Source of the DNA: Pseudomonas sp. WS 5079
Lineage (GTDB): Bacteria; Pseudomonadota; Gammaproteobacteria; Pseudomonadales; Pseudomonadaceae
DNA length: 64,000 bases
Reading direction: 5' to 3'
Assembly (NCBI RefSeq): GCF_012985465.1
Contig: NZ_JAAQWN010000011.1
Location: 114,524 to 178,523 of the forward strand
Every line of letters starts with the position of its first letter. The first letter of the stretch is position 1. Positions 19,359 through 27,391 of the stretch are shown one piece after another. A model generated the notes under the pieces. That model did not search any database, was not told the origin of the DNA, and was given only the letters and a program-made list of their open reading frames with translations. A program made the translations under genes and the position numbers.

Positions 19359-19385
19359 AGGCAGCGTAAGCTGCCTGACTTTTTT
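19359..19385 (+). terminator. Terminator of the metallothionein gene
   Basis: AGGCAGC-GTAA-GCTGCCT is a perfect seven-pair stem with a tetraloop, followed by GAC and six T residues. It lies 24 bases after the metallothionein stop and 20 before the next gene. Confidence 0.9.
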
Positions 19386-19404
19386 CCAGTCGTGGAGTTA
19401 TATC

Positions 19405-19821
19405 GTGGCCAAAGCTGCTGCTGTCATTGAAATCCCGGTGTCGGCCGATCAAGTCTGGCAACTGGTCGGTGGGTTCAACTCGTTGCCCGATTGGCTGCCG
19501 CTGATTGCCAAGAGCGAGCCGGGCGAAGGCGGGCGCGTGCGTCACCTGCAAACCGTGGATGGCGCGGTGGTGGTCGAGCACTTGCAGACCTTCGATAACG
19601 TTGCGCGCACCTACAGCTACACCCTCAGCGAATCGCCGTTTCCGGTCAGTGCGTATCTGGCGACATTGCAGGTTGAAGCGCTGGATGAGCATTCGGCCAA
19701 GGTCACCTGGTCGGGTGTGTTCACTCCGGTTGCGGGCGTGACGGATGCCGAGGTTGAAGAGCTGTTCAGCGGCGTCTACACCGGCGGCGTCGAGGCGCTG
19801 CGCAAGAACTTCCCGGCCTGA
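19405..19821 (+). CDS. SRPBCC (START/Bet v1-like) family protein
   Basis: The product is 138 aa. It follows the polyketide-cyclase/Bet v1-like layout: an N-terminal strand (AAAVIEIPVSADQVW), the FNSLPDWLP segment after the first helix, a run of alternating beta-strands, and a long C-terminal helix ending at the stop. Such proteins bind hydrophobic ligands in a central cavity. The start is a GTG at 19405 with GGAG eight bases upstream; no in-frame ATG fits the domain. It is preceded by the metallothionein terminator, so it has its own promoter or is a minor read-through product. The ligand is unknown. Confidence 0.8.
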   Translation: MAKAAAVIEIPVSADQVWQLVGGFNSLPDWLPLIAKSEPGEGGRVRHLQTVDGAVVVEHLQTFDNVARTYSYTLSESPFPVSAYLATLQVEALDEHSAKVTWSGVFTPVAGVTDAEVEELFSGVYTGGVEALRKNFPA

Positions 19822-19849
19822 TCGGCCACTATCGCCGGCCAGCCGGCGC

Positions 19850-21238
19850 CTACAGTGGGGTGTGTGTGCGGCAGTCCAGGGTCAGTCGCGCGCCCCCACG
19901 CTCGCTGCTGCCAACTTCCAGACGGAAGCCATGCAGGTTGATGATCGCCGCCACAATCGACAGGCCCAGGCCAAAGCTGCCCTGTTGGTTAACCTCATCG
20001 ACCCGGTAGAAACGCTGGAACACCGCCGCCCGTTCCGCTTCGGGAATCCCGGGGCCGCTGTCCAGGACTTCGATGCGCGTGCTGCCAGCAACGTCGATCC
20101 CGCGCAGAATCACCTCGCCGCCCGGCGGGGTGAACTTGATCGAATTACTCAGCAGGTTGGCCAGGGCCTCGAACAGCAGTGCCCGGTCACCGGTAATCGG
20201 TGGCAATGCTTCGGGGACTTGCAGCAGCAGTTCCAACTGACCTTCTTCCGCCAGGGGCAGGTAGAAGTCATGGAGTTCCTGGAGCAACGGCAGGGGATCG
20301 AAGACCAGGAAGCCGGAGCGTCGTTGACGGTCCTCCAGCTCGGAAATACGCAGCAAACCGCGAAAACGCGCCATCAGCGTGTCGGTCTCGCTGATCACTG
20401 TATCGAGCTGCAGGGCCAGGGGGGACTCCTCGCTGGCCTGTTGCTTGATCCGGTACAACTGCGCGCGCAAGCGGGTCAGTGGGGTGCGCAGGTCGTGGGC
20501 AATGTTGTCGCACACGCCCTTGACCTCGTTCATCAGTTTTTCAATGCGCTCAAGCATGGCGTTGACGATGGCGGCGAGCATGTCCAGTTCGTCGCGGCGG
20601 TTGGACAGCGGCAGGCGGTGGGTCAGGTCGCCGGCGACGATGGCTTCGGCGCTGGCCTGGATCCCGCGAATCCGCCGCAACGGGCGCCGGCGTAGCAGAT
20701 GCCAGCCGGCGACGCCGGGGATGATGGTCAGGGAGATTGCCCAGAGCAGGGCCTGCAGGATGATCCTTGTCACGCCCAGCAATGAACCGTTATCGCGCAC
20801 CAGCACCAGCCAGCGGCCATCCTGGGTATGGGTCGCCACCGCGTCGCAACTGCCCCGGGGCAGTTTCGGGTCATCCGATTCGATGCAGTTGGCCAAGGCA
20901 TGGATGCGCCCGTCCAAGGGCAGGCCTGGGGGGATTTGCTGGAGCGGGCCGCTGAGGGGGCGCTGTTGGCCATCGAACAAGCCATAGGCGTCAATGCCCT
21001 TCATATCGAAGGTCATGCTGGTGGCCAGGGCTTCATCCAGTTGCGCGCCCTCGAAGCGCTGGAACAGATGCTGGCGCTGCATCAGCGAATGGCGCGACAG
21101 GTCGCCCAGGTAACCCGAGACTTCGTAGTACAGCACCCCCATGAGGATGCAACTCCAGGCCACGAACAGCGAACTGTACAGGGCCAGCAGGCGGCTGCTG
21201 GACGAGCGCCAGCCGTTAGACGGGTTCAGCAATGACAT
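19850..21238 (-). CDS. Two-component sensor histidine kinase
   Basis: The product is 462 aa. A first transmembrane helix (~17-37) and a second (~157-178) enclose a periplasmic sensor of about 115 residues with two cysteines (119 and 131). HAMP follows (~180-235), then a HisKA domain with the phospho-accepting His248 in NIAHDLRTPL, and a HATPase domain with GPGIPE and FGLGLSIV motifs. The sensor domain is not one I recognise. The start overlaps the end of the response regulator gene by 23 bases, so the two are translationally coupled. The ligand is unknown. Confidence 0.92.
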   Translation of the reverse strand: MSLLNPSNGWRSSSSRLLALYSSLFVAWSCILMGVLYYEVSGYLGDLSRHSLMQRQHLFQRFEGAQLDEALATSMTFDMKGIDAYGLFDGQQRPLSGPLQQIPPGLPLDGRIHALANCIESDDPKLPRGSCDAVATHTQDGRWLVLVRDNGSLLGVTRIILQALLWAISLTIIPGVAGWHLLRRRPLRRIRGIQASAEAIVAGDLTHRLPLSNRRDELDMLAAIVNAMLERIEKLMNEVKGVCDNIAHDLRTPLTRLRAQLYRIKQQASEESPLALQLDTVISETDTLMARFRGLLRISELEDRQRRSGFLVFDPLPLLQELHDFYLPLAEEGQLELLLQVPEALPPITGDRALLFEALANLLSNSIKFTPPGGEVILRGIDVAGSTRIEVLDSGPGIPEAERAAVFQRFYRVDEVNQQGSFGLGLSIVAAIINLHGFRLEVGSSERGGARLTLDCRTHTPL

Positions 21239-21899
21239 AGCCCGAACCTCGTACCGTGCGGATCAGTGGCGTCAGGCCCGGCGGGTCGATTTTTTTGCGC
21301 AGGCGGCCAATGTGCACGTCGATCAGGTTGGTGCCCGGGTCGAAGTGATAACCCCAGACTTCCTCGAAGATCATCATCCGCGAGAGGATTTGCCCGGTGT
21401 TGCGCATCAGGAATTCCAGCAGCTTGTACTCGGTGGGCAGCAGGCTCAGGGGTTGGTCGGCGCGACTGGCTTCGCGACTGATCAGGTTCAGTTCCAGGTC
21501 GGCCACGCGCAGCGCGGTTTGCGCGGCCTTGAGCGCATTGTTACGGCGCAGCAGCACCTCGACCCGCGCGGCCATCTCGTCGGAGGCAAAGGGTTTGGTC
21601 AAGTAATCATCGCCACCGGCCCGCAGGCCGCGCACCCGTTCATCCACGTCGGAGAGGGCGCTGATCATCAGGATCGGCGTCGACACGCCGAGGGTGCGCA
21701 AGGTGGTGACGATGGCCAGGCCATCGAGCTCCGGGAGCATACGGTCGAGGGTGATCAGGTCGTAGTCGCCACTGACTGCCCGCGTCAGGCCTTCGCGGCC
21801 GTTGTCGACCCAGTCCACGTCCAGTCCATGACTGCTCAGCTCGGCGACGATCTCGCGAGCCGTCACGGCGTCGTCTTCGATAGTCAAAATGCGGGTCAT
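21216..21899 (-). CDS. OmpR/PhoB-family response regulator
   Basis: The product is 227 aa. The receiver domain has the acidic pair ED-D at residues 8-10, the phospho-acceptor Asp52 (LITLDRMLP), and the TKPF lysine near residue 105. A winged-helix DNA-binding domain covers ~130-225 with the RTVRGSGYVI signature. The ATG at 21897-21899 opens directly on the receiver domain; longer in-frame starts add unrelated residues. It is the first gene of a two-gene operon with the overlapping histidine kinase. Targets are unknown; nothing nearby is obviously controlled by it. Confidence 0.93.
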   Translation of the reverse strand: MTRILTIEDDAVTAREIVAELSSHGLDVDWVDNGREGLTRAVSGDYDLITLDRMLPELDGLAIVTTLRTLGVSTPILMISALSDVDERVRGLRAGGDDYLTKPFASDEMAARVEVLLRRNNALKAAQTALRVADLELNLISREASRADQPLSLLPTEYKLLEFLMRNTGQILSRMMIFEEVWGYHFDPGTNLIDVHIGRLRKKIDPPGLTPLIRTVRGSGYVIAEPV

Positions 21900-21991
21900 A
21901 AGGGTTACCTGGTCACACGGGAGTGGGGGGCATTTTGCCAAGAAATGATAGCGAGGTTTCTAAAAGAAAATTCATGTAGGCCTCGGTCAAT

Positions 21992-22094
21992 GTGGGAGCG
22001 GGCTTGTCGGATCGCCGCATCGCCGCGAAAGCGGTGGGTCAGTCAACATCAATGTTTGCTGGGCTGACGTCTTCGCGAGCAAGCCCGCTCCCAC
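21992..22094. repeat. REP doublet with GCCGC-containing arm
   Basis: GTGGGAGCGGGCTTGTCGGATC on the left faces GCGAGCAAGCCCGCTCCCAC on the right. The spacer holds GTCAGTCAACATCAATGTTT. The same spacer occurs in the doublets at 45133-45235 (inverted) and 62259-62353. Confidence 0.88.
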
Positions 22095-22223
22095 ATGGGT
22101 GGCGGATGGCGTGGGAATGCATAACGCCCGCCACTTAACCTGCGTTCTTGCAAGTTGCATGATCCTAGGAAGTTCAACTTACTTATCTCATTGAAATTAA
22201 TAGGTTTTTATTTTAACGGCGAC

Positions 22224-22239
22224 TGGCACGCCGCCTGCA
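22224..22239 (+). promoter_or_regulatory. Sigma-54 (RpoN)-type promoter
   Basis: TGGCACGCCGCCTGCA matches the sigma-54 -24/-12 consensus with the invariant GG (22225-22226) and GC (22237-22238) exactly ten bases apart. The expected transcription start is near 22250, about 45 bases before the membrane-protein ATG. An AT-rich tract just upstream could bend DNA for an enhancer-binding protein. Confidence 0.65.
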
Positions 22240-22293
22240 CTGTCCTTTCCGACAGATGTAACACCATTTTTCAATGCCTGGAGCACAACAACA

Positions 22294-23181
22294 ATGATGA
22301 CATCCTCATCCACTTTGCAAGAGTCGAGCACGCTCTCCGGGGTTTCCTGGGGGGCGATCTTTGCCGGGGCCGCAGCTGCCGCTGCGTTATCCCTGGTCCT
22401 GGTGTTGCTGGGCTTCGGCCTGGGGTTTTCGGCGGTGTCGCCGTGGGCCGACAGCGGCATCAGCGCCAAGGGCCTGGGCATTTCCACGATTGTCTGGCTG
22501 GCCTTTACCCAGATTGTCGCGGCGGGGCTGGGCGGATATATCGCCGGCCGGCTGCGGGTCAAATGGGCCAATATGCATGGCGATGAGGTGTACTTTCGCG
22601 ACACCGCCCACGGCTTTCTGTCCTGGGCCGTGGCCACGCTGGTGACCGCGACCCTGGTGGTCGGCTCGGTCAGCAGCATTGTCGGCGGCGGTGTGCAGGC
22701 CGGTGCGAGCGTGGTTTCGGGTGCCGCCAGCGGCTTGACCCAGGCTGCCGGCAACGCGGCCAATGGCGATGACTTCGGCTACTACGTCGACAGCCTGTTC
22801 CGCGATGATCGCCCGGCCGCTGCCAGTGACGATGCGGTGCATGGCGTGGTGGCGCGGATTTTCGCCCGCACCCTGGGCAACGACGGCCAGTTGGCGCCGC
22901 AAGACCGTACTTACCTGGCGCAGTTGATCAGCCAGCGCACCAACCTCAGCCAGGCCGATGCCGAGCGGCGTGTCGACCAGGTCTACGGTGATGCCCGCAA
23001 AGCCCTGGAAGATGCCAAGTTGAAGGCCAAACAGGCCGCCGATACCGCCAGCAAGATCGCCGCGGTGACCTCGCTGTGGACCTTCGTCGCGCTGTTGCTC
23101 GGTGCCTTCTTCGCCAGTTTCGCCGCGACCTTCGGCGGTCGCCGCCGGGATGCCGTGGTGTATCTGGAAACCATTCGTTAA
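22294..23181 (+). CDS. Conserved membrane protein of unknown function
   Basis: The product is 295 aa. It has four N-terminal hydrophobic segments (about residues 18-45, 60-85, 105-130 and a glycine/alanine-rich stretch 130-150), a soluble alpha-helical middle with many Asp, Gln and Lys residues (coiled-coil-like at ~210-255), and one C-terminal transmembrane segment (~262-282) followed by RRR and a short tail. I do not recognise a named family. GGAG lies ten bases before the ATG. A sigma-54-type promoter lies upstream and a 24-residue membrane peptide gene starts 15 bases downstream, so the two probably act together in the inner membrane. Confidence 0.8.
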   Translation: MMTSSSTLQESSTLSGVSWGAIFAGAAAAAALSLVLVLLGFGLGFSAVSPWADSGISAKGLGISTIVWLAFTQIVAAGLGGYIAGRLRVKWANMHGDEVYFRDTAHGFLSWAVATLVTATLVVGSVSSIVGGGVQAGASVVSGAASGLTQAAGNAANGDDFGYYVDSLFRDDRPAAASDDAVHGVVARIFARTLGNDGQLAPQDRTYLAQLISQRTNLSQADAERRVDQVYGDARKALEDAKLKAKQAADTASKIAAVTSLWTFVALLLGAFFASFAATFGGRRRDAVVYLETIR

Positions 23182-23196
23182 TTCAAGGAGAACGTC

Positions 23197-23271
23197 ATGC
23201 GCTCATTACTGCTGTGGTTCCTCGGTGTGCCGATCCCGGTCATTATCCTGATCGCGATCTTCATGCACTAA
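23197..23271 (+). CDS. 24-residue hydrophobic membrane peptide
   Basis: A 25-codon frame with an excellent ribosome site (CAAGGAG, six bases before the ATG) follows the membrane protein by 15 bases. It encodes MRSLLLWFLGVPIPVIILIA plus four residues ending in His: one transmembrane span with a central proline pair. Its position directly before a terminator and its strong translation signal make it more likely real than chance. Function unknown; a small regulatory partner of the upstream membrane protein is an inference. Confidence 0.7.
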   Translation: MRSLLLWFLGVPIPVIILIAIFMH

Positions 23272-23290
23272 CCCGCGTACCCGCTTGATC

Positions 23291-23325
23291 AAGGCCGCTC
23301 CTGCATGGCAGGGGCGGCCTTTTTA
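23291..23325. terminator. Bidirectional terminator
   Basis: AAGGCCGC-T-CCTGC and GCAGG-G-GCGGCCTT pair across a short ATG loop, with a T run on one side and an A-rich start on the other. It lies between the peptide gene and the convergent RpiR regulator, whose stop codon begins immediately after it. Confidence 0.85.
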
Positions 23326-24231
23326 TCAGTCGTCAAACCCCACCTGTTCGTGAATCTCATCGACCTTCAACTCCAGCCGGTACGCCACCGCAATAAACAG
23401 CGCCTGGCACAGGCACAGCGTGGCACTGAGCGAGCGGAACGCAAACGAGGAACCTTCATTGACCAGCAACACCGTGTTGGCGCGCTTGGCCAGCGGTGAC
23501 AGGTTGCTGTCGGTGATGATCAGCGTCTTGGCCTGGTGATGCTGGGCGATACGCAGGCAGTGTTGGGTTTCCTTGCCGTAGGGCGTGAAGCTGATGGCGA
23601 TCACCAGGTCATTGGCGCGCACGCTGCGCATCTGCTCGCGATAGCTGCCACCCAGGCCCGAGACCAGGTGGATGCGCTTGTTGGTGTGCTGCAGGTTGTA
23701 GACCAGGTAGTCGGCCACCGCAAAAGAGCGGCGCACCCCGACCACGTAGATATTGTCGGCGTTGACCACCAGGTCCACGGCTTTCTCGAAGGCTGCGTCG
23801 TCCAGTTCCAGGCCCAAGCGCTCGATGCCGGACAGTGTGGCATTCACGCATTCACGGGCGAGGTCGCCAGCGCTGGCTTTCTGCGACTTGTTGGCGATCA
23901 TGCTGCGGATGCGCTGCTGGTAGTTCTGCACCGGCGTGGTCTTGTGGGTATACGCCTCGCGAAACAGCGCCTGCATCTCACTGAACCCGCTGAACCCAAA
24001 GCGCTGGGAAAACCGCACGATGGCCGAAGGATGGACTTCGCATTCCCGGGCGATGTCGCTGATGCGGTCGACCATGATCCGATCGCTCTGCTGGCTCATG
24101 TAGCTGGCGATGCGCTTGAGCTGGCGGGGCAGGCTTTCGTATTCATCGGTGATCAGCTGCAACAGACGCTCGGCATTGATCGGAGGGCTGGCGAGCATCT
24201 CGGCGGGAGCCTGCTGATCGGAGCGGGACAT
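23326..24231 (-). CDS. iolR: RpiR-family regulator of inositol genes (IolR-like)
   Basis: The product is 301 aa. An N-terminal HTH_6 domain (~20-95, with SDIARECEVHPSAIVRFSQR) is followed by a SIS sugar-phosphate-binding domain (~140-270). RpiR proteins sense sugar phosphates. It is divergent from the inositol catabolic operon, so it is the likely repressor of that operon and of the transport operon. Both carry a TGGAA-N6-TTCCA site. The ATG at 24229-24231 has AAGGA upstream; a longer frame runs through the operator region and is not expected to be translated. The name is from context; the binding sites have not been tested. Confidence 0.87.
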   Translation of the reverse strand: MSRSDQQAPAEMLASPPINAERLLQLITDEYESLPRQLKRIASYMSQQSDRIMVDRISDIARECEVHPSAIVRFSQRFGFSGFSEMQALFREAYTHKTTPVQNYQQRIRSMIANKSQKASAGDLARECVNATLSGIERLGLELDDAAFEKAVDLVVNADNIYVVGVRRSFAVADYLVYNLQHTNKRIHLVSGLGGSYREQMRSVRANDLVIAISFTPYGKETQHCLRIAQHHQAKTLIITDSNLSPLAKRANTVLLVNEGSSFAFRSLSATLCLCQALFIAVAYRLELKVDEIHEQVGFDD

Positions 24232-24338
24232 AGGCAATCCTTTTGGCTTGTTCTTACAGGGCAGGTGAGGCGCACCTCGCCCATGACAATAGGTCGATGG
24301 GCGCAAGTCTACAGGGAAGGCGGCAAAAAATATCTTAA

Positions 24339-24354
24339 TGGAAAATATATTCCA
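24339..24354. promoter_or_regulatory. Candidate IolR operator 1 (iol operon)
   Basis: TGGAAAATATATTCCA is a dyad of TGGAA and TTCCA with a six-base centre, in the divergent region between the RpiR gene and iolC. The same arms and spacing recur at 32378-32393 before the transporter operon. GGAA-N6-TTCC is, as I recall, the motif assigned to RpiR-type IolR in Caulobacter. Confidence 0.7.
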
Positions 24355-24359
24355 CATAA

Positions 24360-24380
24360 AATATTTATAGAATAAATATT
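24360..24380. promoter_or_regulatory. 9-3-9 AT-rich dyad next to the IolR site
   Basis: AATATTTAT-AGA-ATAAATATT is a perfect inverted repeat six bases after operator 1. It contains ATAGAATAAA, which also occurs at 32350-32359 beside operator 2. It may be a second binding half of the regulator or part of the promoter. Confidence 0.45.
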
Positions 24381-24472
24381 GATTGCTGGCGCCGGACGTC
24401 CTAGTCTGCATCCACCAAGAGCGTCGCCGTCACGACGGCAGGCGCGGGCTGATAAAAATAACAGGAGCCAGC

Positions 24473-26410
24473 ATGGGCCAGACTCGTTTTGCCAGTGGGC
24501 GTCAATTGGATCTGATTTGTCTTGGGCGCCTGGGCGTCGATCTCTATGCGCAGCAAGTCGGGGCGCGCCTGGAAGATGTCGCCAGTTTTGCCAAGTACCT
24601 GGGCGGCTCCTCCGCCAACATCGCCTTCGGCACTGCGCGGTTGGGGCTCAAGTCGGCGATGTTGAGCCGGGTCGGTGACGATCACATGGGGCGCTTTCTG
24701 GTGGAGTCGCTGGTGCGCGAGGGCTGTGATGTCAGTGGCATCACCGTCGACCCACAGCGCCTGACCGCCATGGTGCTGCTGGGCCTCAAGGACCGCGAAA
24801 CCTTCCCCCTGGTGTTCTACCGCGAAAACTGCGCCGATATGGCCCTGTGTGCCGCCGATATCAGCGAAGCCTTTATTGCCAGCAGCAAGGCGCTGCTGAT
24901 CACCGGCACTCACTTTTCCACCGACGGCGTGTACCAGGCCAGCCTCCAGGCCCTGGATTACGCCGAGCAACACGGGGTCAAGCGCGTGCTCGATATTGAC
25001 TACCGCCCGGTGCTCTGGGGCCTGGCGGGCAAGGCTGACGGCGAGACCCGTTTTGTCGCCGACCAGAGCGTCAGCCAGCACCTGCAAGGGATCCTGCCGC
25101 GCTTTGACCTGATTGTCGGCACCGAGGAAGAGTTCCTGATTGCCGGCGCCAGCCACGATCTGCAAAGCGCCTTGCGCACGGTGCGCCAACTGACGGCGGC
25201 GACCCTGGTGGTCAAGCTCGGCCCGCAGGGTTGCACGGTGATTCACGGGGCGATCCCGGCGCGCCTGGAAGACGGCGCGATCTATCCCGGGGTGCGGGTC
25301 GAGGTGCTTAACGTGCTGGGGGCCGGCGATGCGTTTATGGCCGGCTTTCTCAGTGGTTGGTTGAACGAGGCCGATGACCCGCGCTGCTGCCAGCTGGCCA
25401 ATGCCTGCGGCGGGTTGGTGGTGTCGCGCCATGCCTGCGCCCCGGCGATGCCGACGCTTGCAGAACTCCACTACCTGTTCAGCAGCCCGGTGCCCATCAC
25501 TCGCCCGGACCAGGACCCGGTATTACAGCGCTTGCATCAGGTCAGCGTGCCGCGCAAGGCCTGGAAGCAGCTGTTTGTGTTTGCTTTCGACCATCGCTGG
25601 CAACTGCTGGAGCTGGCGCAAAAAGGCGGCCAGGACCCGGCGCGGATCAGTGCGATCAAGCAACTGTTTATCCAGGCGGTAGAACGCGTAGAAGGCAAAC
25701 TGCACGAGCAGGGTGTGGAGGCCGATGTGGGTATTTTGGCCGACCAGCGCTTTGGCCAGGACGCGCTGAACGCCGCCACCGGCCGTGGCTGGTGGGTCGC
25801 GCGCCCGGTAGAGGTCCAGGGTTCGCGGCCGCTGGCGTTCGAACACGGGCGCTCGATCGGCAGTAACCTGATCGGCTGGCCCCAGGAGCAGATCATCAAG
25901 TGCCTGGTGCAGTTTCACCCCGACGACGAGCCCTTGTTGCGCCTGGAACAGGAAGCGCAGCTCAAGGGCCTGTATCAAGCCGCGCAAGCCAGCGGCCACG
26001 AACTGCTGCTGGAAGTGGTGCCGCCCAAGGATCACCCTTCGACCTACCCGGATGTGCTCTATCGCAGCCTCAAGCGCCTGTACAACCTGGGTATCTACCC
26101 GGCGTGGTGGAAGATTGAGGCGCAGTCGGCCGAGCAGTGGCACCAGCTCGATGAACTGATCGAGGAACGCGACCCCTATTGCCGGGGCGTGGTATTGCTG
26201 GGCCTGAATGCGCCGGCGCAATCTTTGGCCGAGGGCTTCCAGCAGGCCAGCCAGAGCCGGACCTGCCGCGGGTTTGCCGTGGGCCGCACGATCTTCCAGG
26301 AGCCGAGCAGGGCGTGGATGGCAGGGGAAATCGACGATGAAACGCTGATCCAGCAGGTACAGCAGACCTTCGAACAACTGATCCAGGCCTGGCGCAGCTC
26401 GAGAGTTTAA
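24473..26410 (+). CDS. iolC: 5-dehydro-2-deoxygluconokinase fused to DUF2090 aldolase-like domain
   Basis: The product is 645 aa in two parts. Residues ~10-320 are a PfkB kinase: the GGSSANIA substrate motif near residue 45 and GAGDAF near residue 283 with the catalytic Asp. This is IolC, which phosphorylates 2-deoxy-5-keto-gluconate. Residues ~340-640 are a DUF2090 domain, TIM-barrel-like, thought to take the place of the IolJ aldolase that splits the phosphorylated product. AGGAG lies seven bases before the ATG. It is the first gene of the iol operon, downstream of the IolR-type dyad. The fused form is common in Gram-negative bacteria. Confidence 0.92.
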   Translation: MGQTRFASGRQLDLICLGRLGVDLYAQQVGARLEDVASFAKYLGGSSANIAFGTARLGLKSAMLSRVGDDHMGRFLVESLVREGCDVSGITVDPQRLTAMVLLGLKDRETFPLVFYRENCADMALCAADISEAFIASSKALLITGTHFSTDGVYQASLQALDYAEQHGVKRVLDIDYRPVLWGLAGKADGETRFVADQSVSQHLQGILPRFDLIVGTEEEFLIAGASHDLQSALRTVRQLTAATLVVKLGPQGCTVIHGAIPARLEDGAIYPGVRVEVLNVLGAGDAFMAGFLSGWLNEADDPRCCQLANACGGLVVSRHACAPAMPTLAELHYLFSSPVPITRPDQDPVLQRLHQVSVPRKAWKQLFVFAFDHRWQLLELAQKGGQDPARISAIKQLFIQAVERVEGKLHEQGVEADVGILADQRFGQDALNAATGRGWWVARPVEVQGSRPLAFEHGRSIGSNLIGWPQEQIIKCLVQFHPDDEPLLRLEQEAQLKGLYQAAQASGHELLLEVVPPKDHPSTYPDVLYRSLKRLYNLGIYPAWWKIEAQSAEQWHQLDELIEERDPYCRGVVLLGLNAPAQSLAEGFQQASQSRTCRGFAVGRTIFQEPSRAWMAGEIDDETLIQQVQQTFEQLIQAWRSSRV

Positions 26411-26422
26411 ACACGCTCAAAT

Positions 26423-26448
26423 GTGGGCGCCGGCAAGCCCGCTCCCAC
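26423..26448. repeat. Single degenerate REP inside the iol operon
   Basis: GTGGGCGCCGGCAAGCCCGCTCCCAC is a collapsed REP palindrome 12 bases after the iolC stop and 49 before iolE. In mRNA it would form a hairpin that could shield or separate the two messages. Confidence 0.75.
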
Positions 26449-26497
26449 ACAAGCAGATTTCAGCAGCCTCAAGGTTAAAACAATAAAAGGTGCAGCC

Positions 26498-27391
26498 ATG
26501 CCCGCAATCCGTATTGGCATCAACCCCATCTCCTGGAGTAACGACGACCTGCCGGCCCTGGGCGGCGAGACGCCGTTGAGCACCGCGCTCAGCGAAGGCA
26601 AGGCCATCGGCTACGAAGGTTTCGAACTCAACGGCAAATTCCCCAAGGACGCCAAGGGCGTGGGTGATGTGTTGCGCCCCTACGACCTGGCGCTGGTCTC
26701 CGGCTGGTACTCCAGCCGCCTGGCCCGGCGCTCGGTGGCCGAGGAAATCGACGCCATCGCCAGCCATGTGCAACTGCTGCGCGAGAACGGCGCCACGGTA
26801 TTGGTCTACGGTGAAGTGGCCGACTCGATCCAGGGCTCGCCGATCCGCCTGATCGAGCGCCCGCGCTTTCACAGCGAACAGGCATGGCAGGCCTACGCCG
26901 ACAAGCTCACTGAGCTTGCGCGTTTTACCCTGTCCCAGGGCGTGCGCCTGGCCTACCACCATCATATGGGCGCGTACGTCGAGTCCCCGGAGGACATCGA
27001 CACCCTGATGCGCCTCACTGGCCCGGAGGTCGGCCTGTTGTTCGATTCGGGGCACTGTTACATGGGCGGTGGCGAGCCGGTCGAGGTGCTGCGCAAGCAT
27101 CTGGACCGCATCTGCCATGTGCACTTCAAGGATGTGCGCAAACCGGTGGTGCAACTGGCGCGCAACCAGCTGTGGAGCTTTCCCGACTGTATCGTCAACG
27201 GCACCTTCACGGTGCCGGGCGATGGCGATATCGACTTCGCCCAGTTGCTGGACGTGTTGCTGGGCGCTGGCTACAGCGGCTGGTTGGTGGTGGAGGCTGA
27301 GCAGGACCCGGCCGTGGCCCCCAGCTATATCTATGCAAAAAAAGGCTTTGATACCTTGCGCGCGCTGCTGGATGCGAGGGCTGCACAATGA
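26498..27391 (+). CDS. iolE: Inosose dehydratase
   Basis: The product is 297 aa and has the xylose-isomerase-like TIM-barrel layout of IolE. It begins IGINPISWSNDD, typical of IolE, and carries the metal-site pieces HHHMGAYVES, LFDSGHC and HVHFKDVR. The enzyme removes water from 2-keto-myo-inositol to give the trihydroxycyclohexanedione used by IolD. The ATG at 26498 follows AAAAGG; a longer in-frame start lies inside the REP and is unlikely. It overlaps iolB by four bases (ATGA). Confidence 0.93.
   Translation: MPAIRIGINPISWSNDDLPALGGETPLSTALSEGKAIGYEGFELNGKFPKDAKGVGDVLRPYDLALVSGWYSSRLARRSVAEEIDAIASHVQLLRENGATVLVYGEVADSIQGSPIRLIERPRFHSEQAWQAYADKLTELARFTLSQGVRLAYHHHMGAYVESPEDIDTLMRLTGPEVGLLFDSGHCYMGGGEPVEVLRKHLDRICHVHFKDVRKPVVQLARNQLWSFPDCIVNGTFTVPGDGDIDFAQLLDVLLGAGYSGWLVVEAEQDPAVAPSYIYAKKGFDTLRALLDARAAQ

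Larger units (their letters stand above)
21900..22293. other. Intergenic region with REP element and sigma-54-type promoter
   Basis: This 394-base stretch lies between divergent genes. It contains a REP doublet (21992-22094), then an AT-rich tract (~22160-22215), then a sigma-54-type promoter (22224-22239). No gene is apparent. Confidence 0.7.
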
